From Candidatus Corynebacterium faecipullorum (GTDB taxonomy: Bacteria; Actinomycetota; Actinomycetes; Mycobacteriales; Mycobacteriaceae), in the NCBI GenBank assembly GCA_019114925.1, contig DXEO01000017.1:1-6323 (forward strand): 6,323 nt of DNA. Direction: 5' to 3'. The notes beneath the pieces are model-generated. The model made no database searches. It worked only from the letters and a program-made list of their open reading frames with translations, and had not been told where the DNA came from. Position numbers and translations under genes: made by a program. How positions within the stretch are numbered: the first letter of the stretch is position 1; each line of letters starts with the position of its first letter. Below, in pieces: positions 6,165-6,323 of this stretch.

Positions 6165-6323
6165 CGAGATCGACGTCATTGTCAATGTCGGTGGTAATGG
6201 ACTTGTCCTCCACCAGGCCAGCGGCGCGGTGGCGCTCGATGGTGGCGTTAATCTCCTCCATCATGGTGTCAGCCTTCTTCTCATCAACCGGCTTAGCCAG
6301 GGAGAGCTCGCCCACCAAGATCT
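6136..6323 (-). CDS. carD: CarD-family transcriptional regulator, C-terminal part (5' end beyond window)
   Basis: CarD binds the RNA polymerase beta subunit and stabilises open promoter complexes at rRNA and housekeeping promoters in mycobacteria. Only the last 61 residues are present; the N-terminal RNAP-interaction domain lies beyond the right edge. The first visible residues, ILVGELSLAKPVDEKKAD, match the last helix of the mycobacterial CarD DNA-binding domain as I remember it. The mycobacterial protein ends shortly after this helix, whereas here about 33 more residues follow, finishing in an acidic run with ten Asp/Glu among the last 18 (ending SFDDED). The frame continues to the window edge, so the internal TTG at 6318 is not a start. 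Its 3' end encodes, in another frame, the N-terminus of ispD. Assignment rests on a short C-terminal segment plus the conserved carD-ispD-ispF order. Confidence 0.82.
   Translation of the reverse strand, partial: ILVGELSLAKPVDEKKADTMMEEINATIERHRAAGLVEDKSITTDIDNDVDLDDLSFDDED

Noticed and set aside
1..6323. Mobile element, CRISPR array, phage or defence system
   Set aside because: Nearly all bases are accounted for by conserved housekeeping genes; no direct repeats, transposase, integrase or tRNA were seen.

Overview
The window reads as a chromosomal housekeeping segment from a high-GC Gram-positive of the order Mycobacteriales, most likely a Corynebacterium. This rests on the protein sequences (CysS, IspD, IspF and CarD resemble the mycobacterial versions I remember), the use of GTG/TTG starts, and the gene order carD-ispD-ispF-cysS-rlmB. 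As I recall, that order is the same as Mycobacterium tuberculosis Rv3583c-Rv3579c. Genus assignment is inference; no database search was run.

Left block (+ strand, 1-2308): the 3' part of an ABC transporter ATPase gene (its Walker A lies outside the window), an overlapping ABC-3 type metal permease with a histidine-rich C-terminal tail, and a CE1/PHB-depolymerase-like esterase 11 nt downstream. The first two form a translationally coupled pair that would import a divalent metal such as zinc or manganese. The esterase may also be read from its own leaderless promoter.

Middle (2309-2454): a 146-nt convergent intergenic space with one imperfect hairpin and no gene.

Right block (- strand, 2455-6323; transcription order is right to left): the 3' end of carD (RNA-polymerase-binding regulator), ispD and ispF (two enzymes of the MEP isoprenoid pathway), cysS (cysteinyl-tRNA synthetase), and rlmB (SPOUT 2'-O-methyltransferase acting on 23S rRNA). 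carD/ispD and ispD/ispF overlap. cysS follows a 47-nt gap that contains a -10-like hexamer placed for a leaderless transcript. A perfect 9-bp hairpin sits just after the cysS stop and before the strong rlmB ribosome binding site.

I see no mobile element, CRISPR array, tRNA, rRNA, phage gene or defence system. The content is conserved and ordinary. The points worth a second look are fine-scale: start-site choice, overlapping coding, leaderless promoters, hairpins, and the tails on the permease and CarD.
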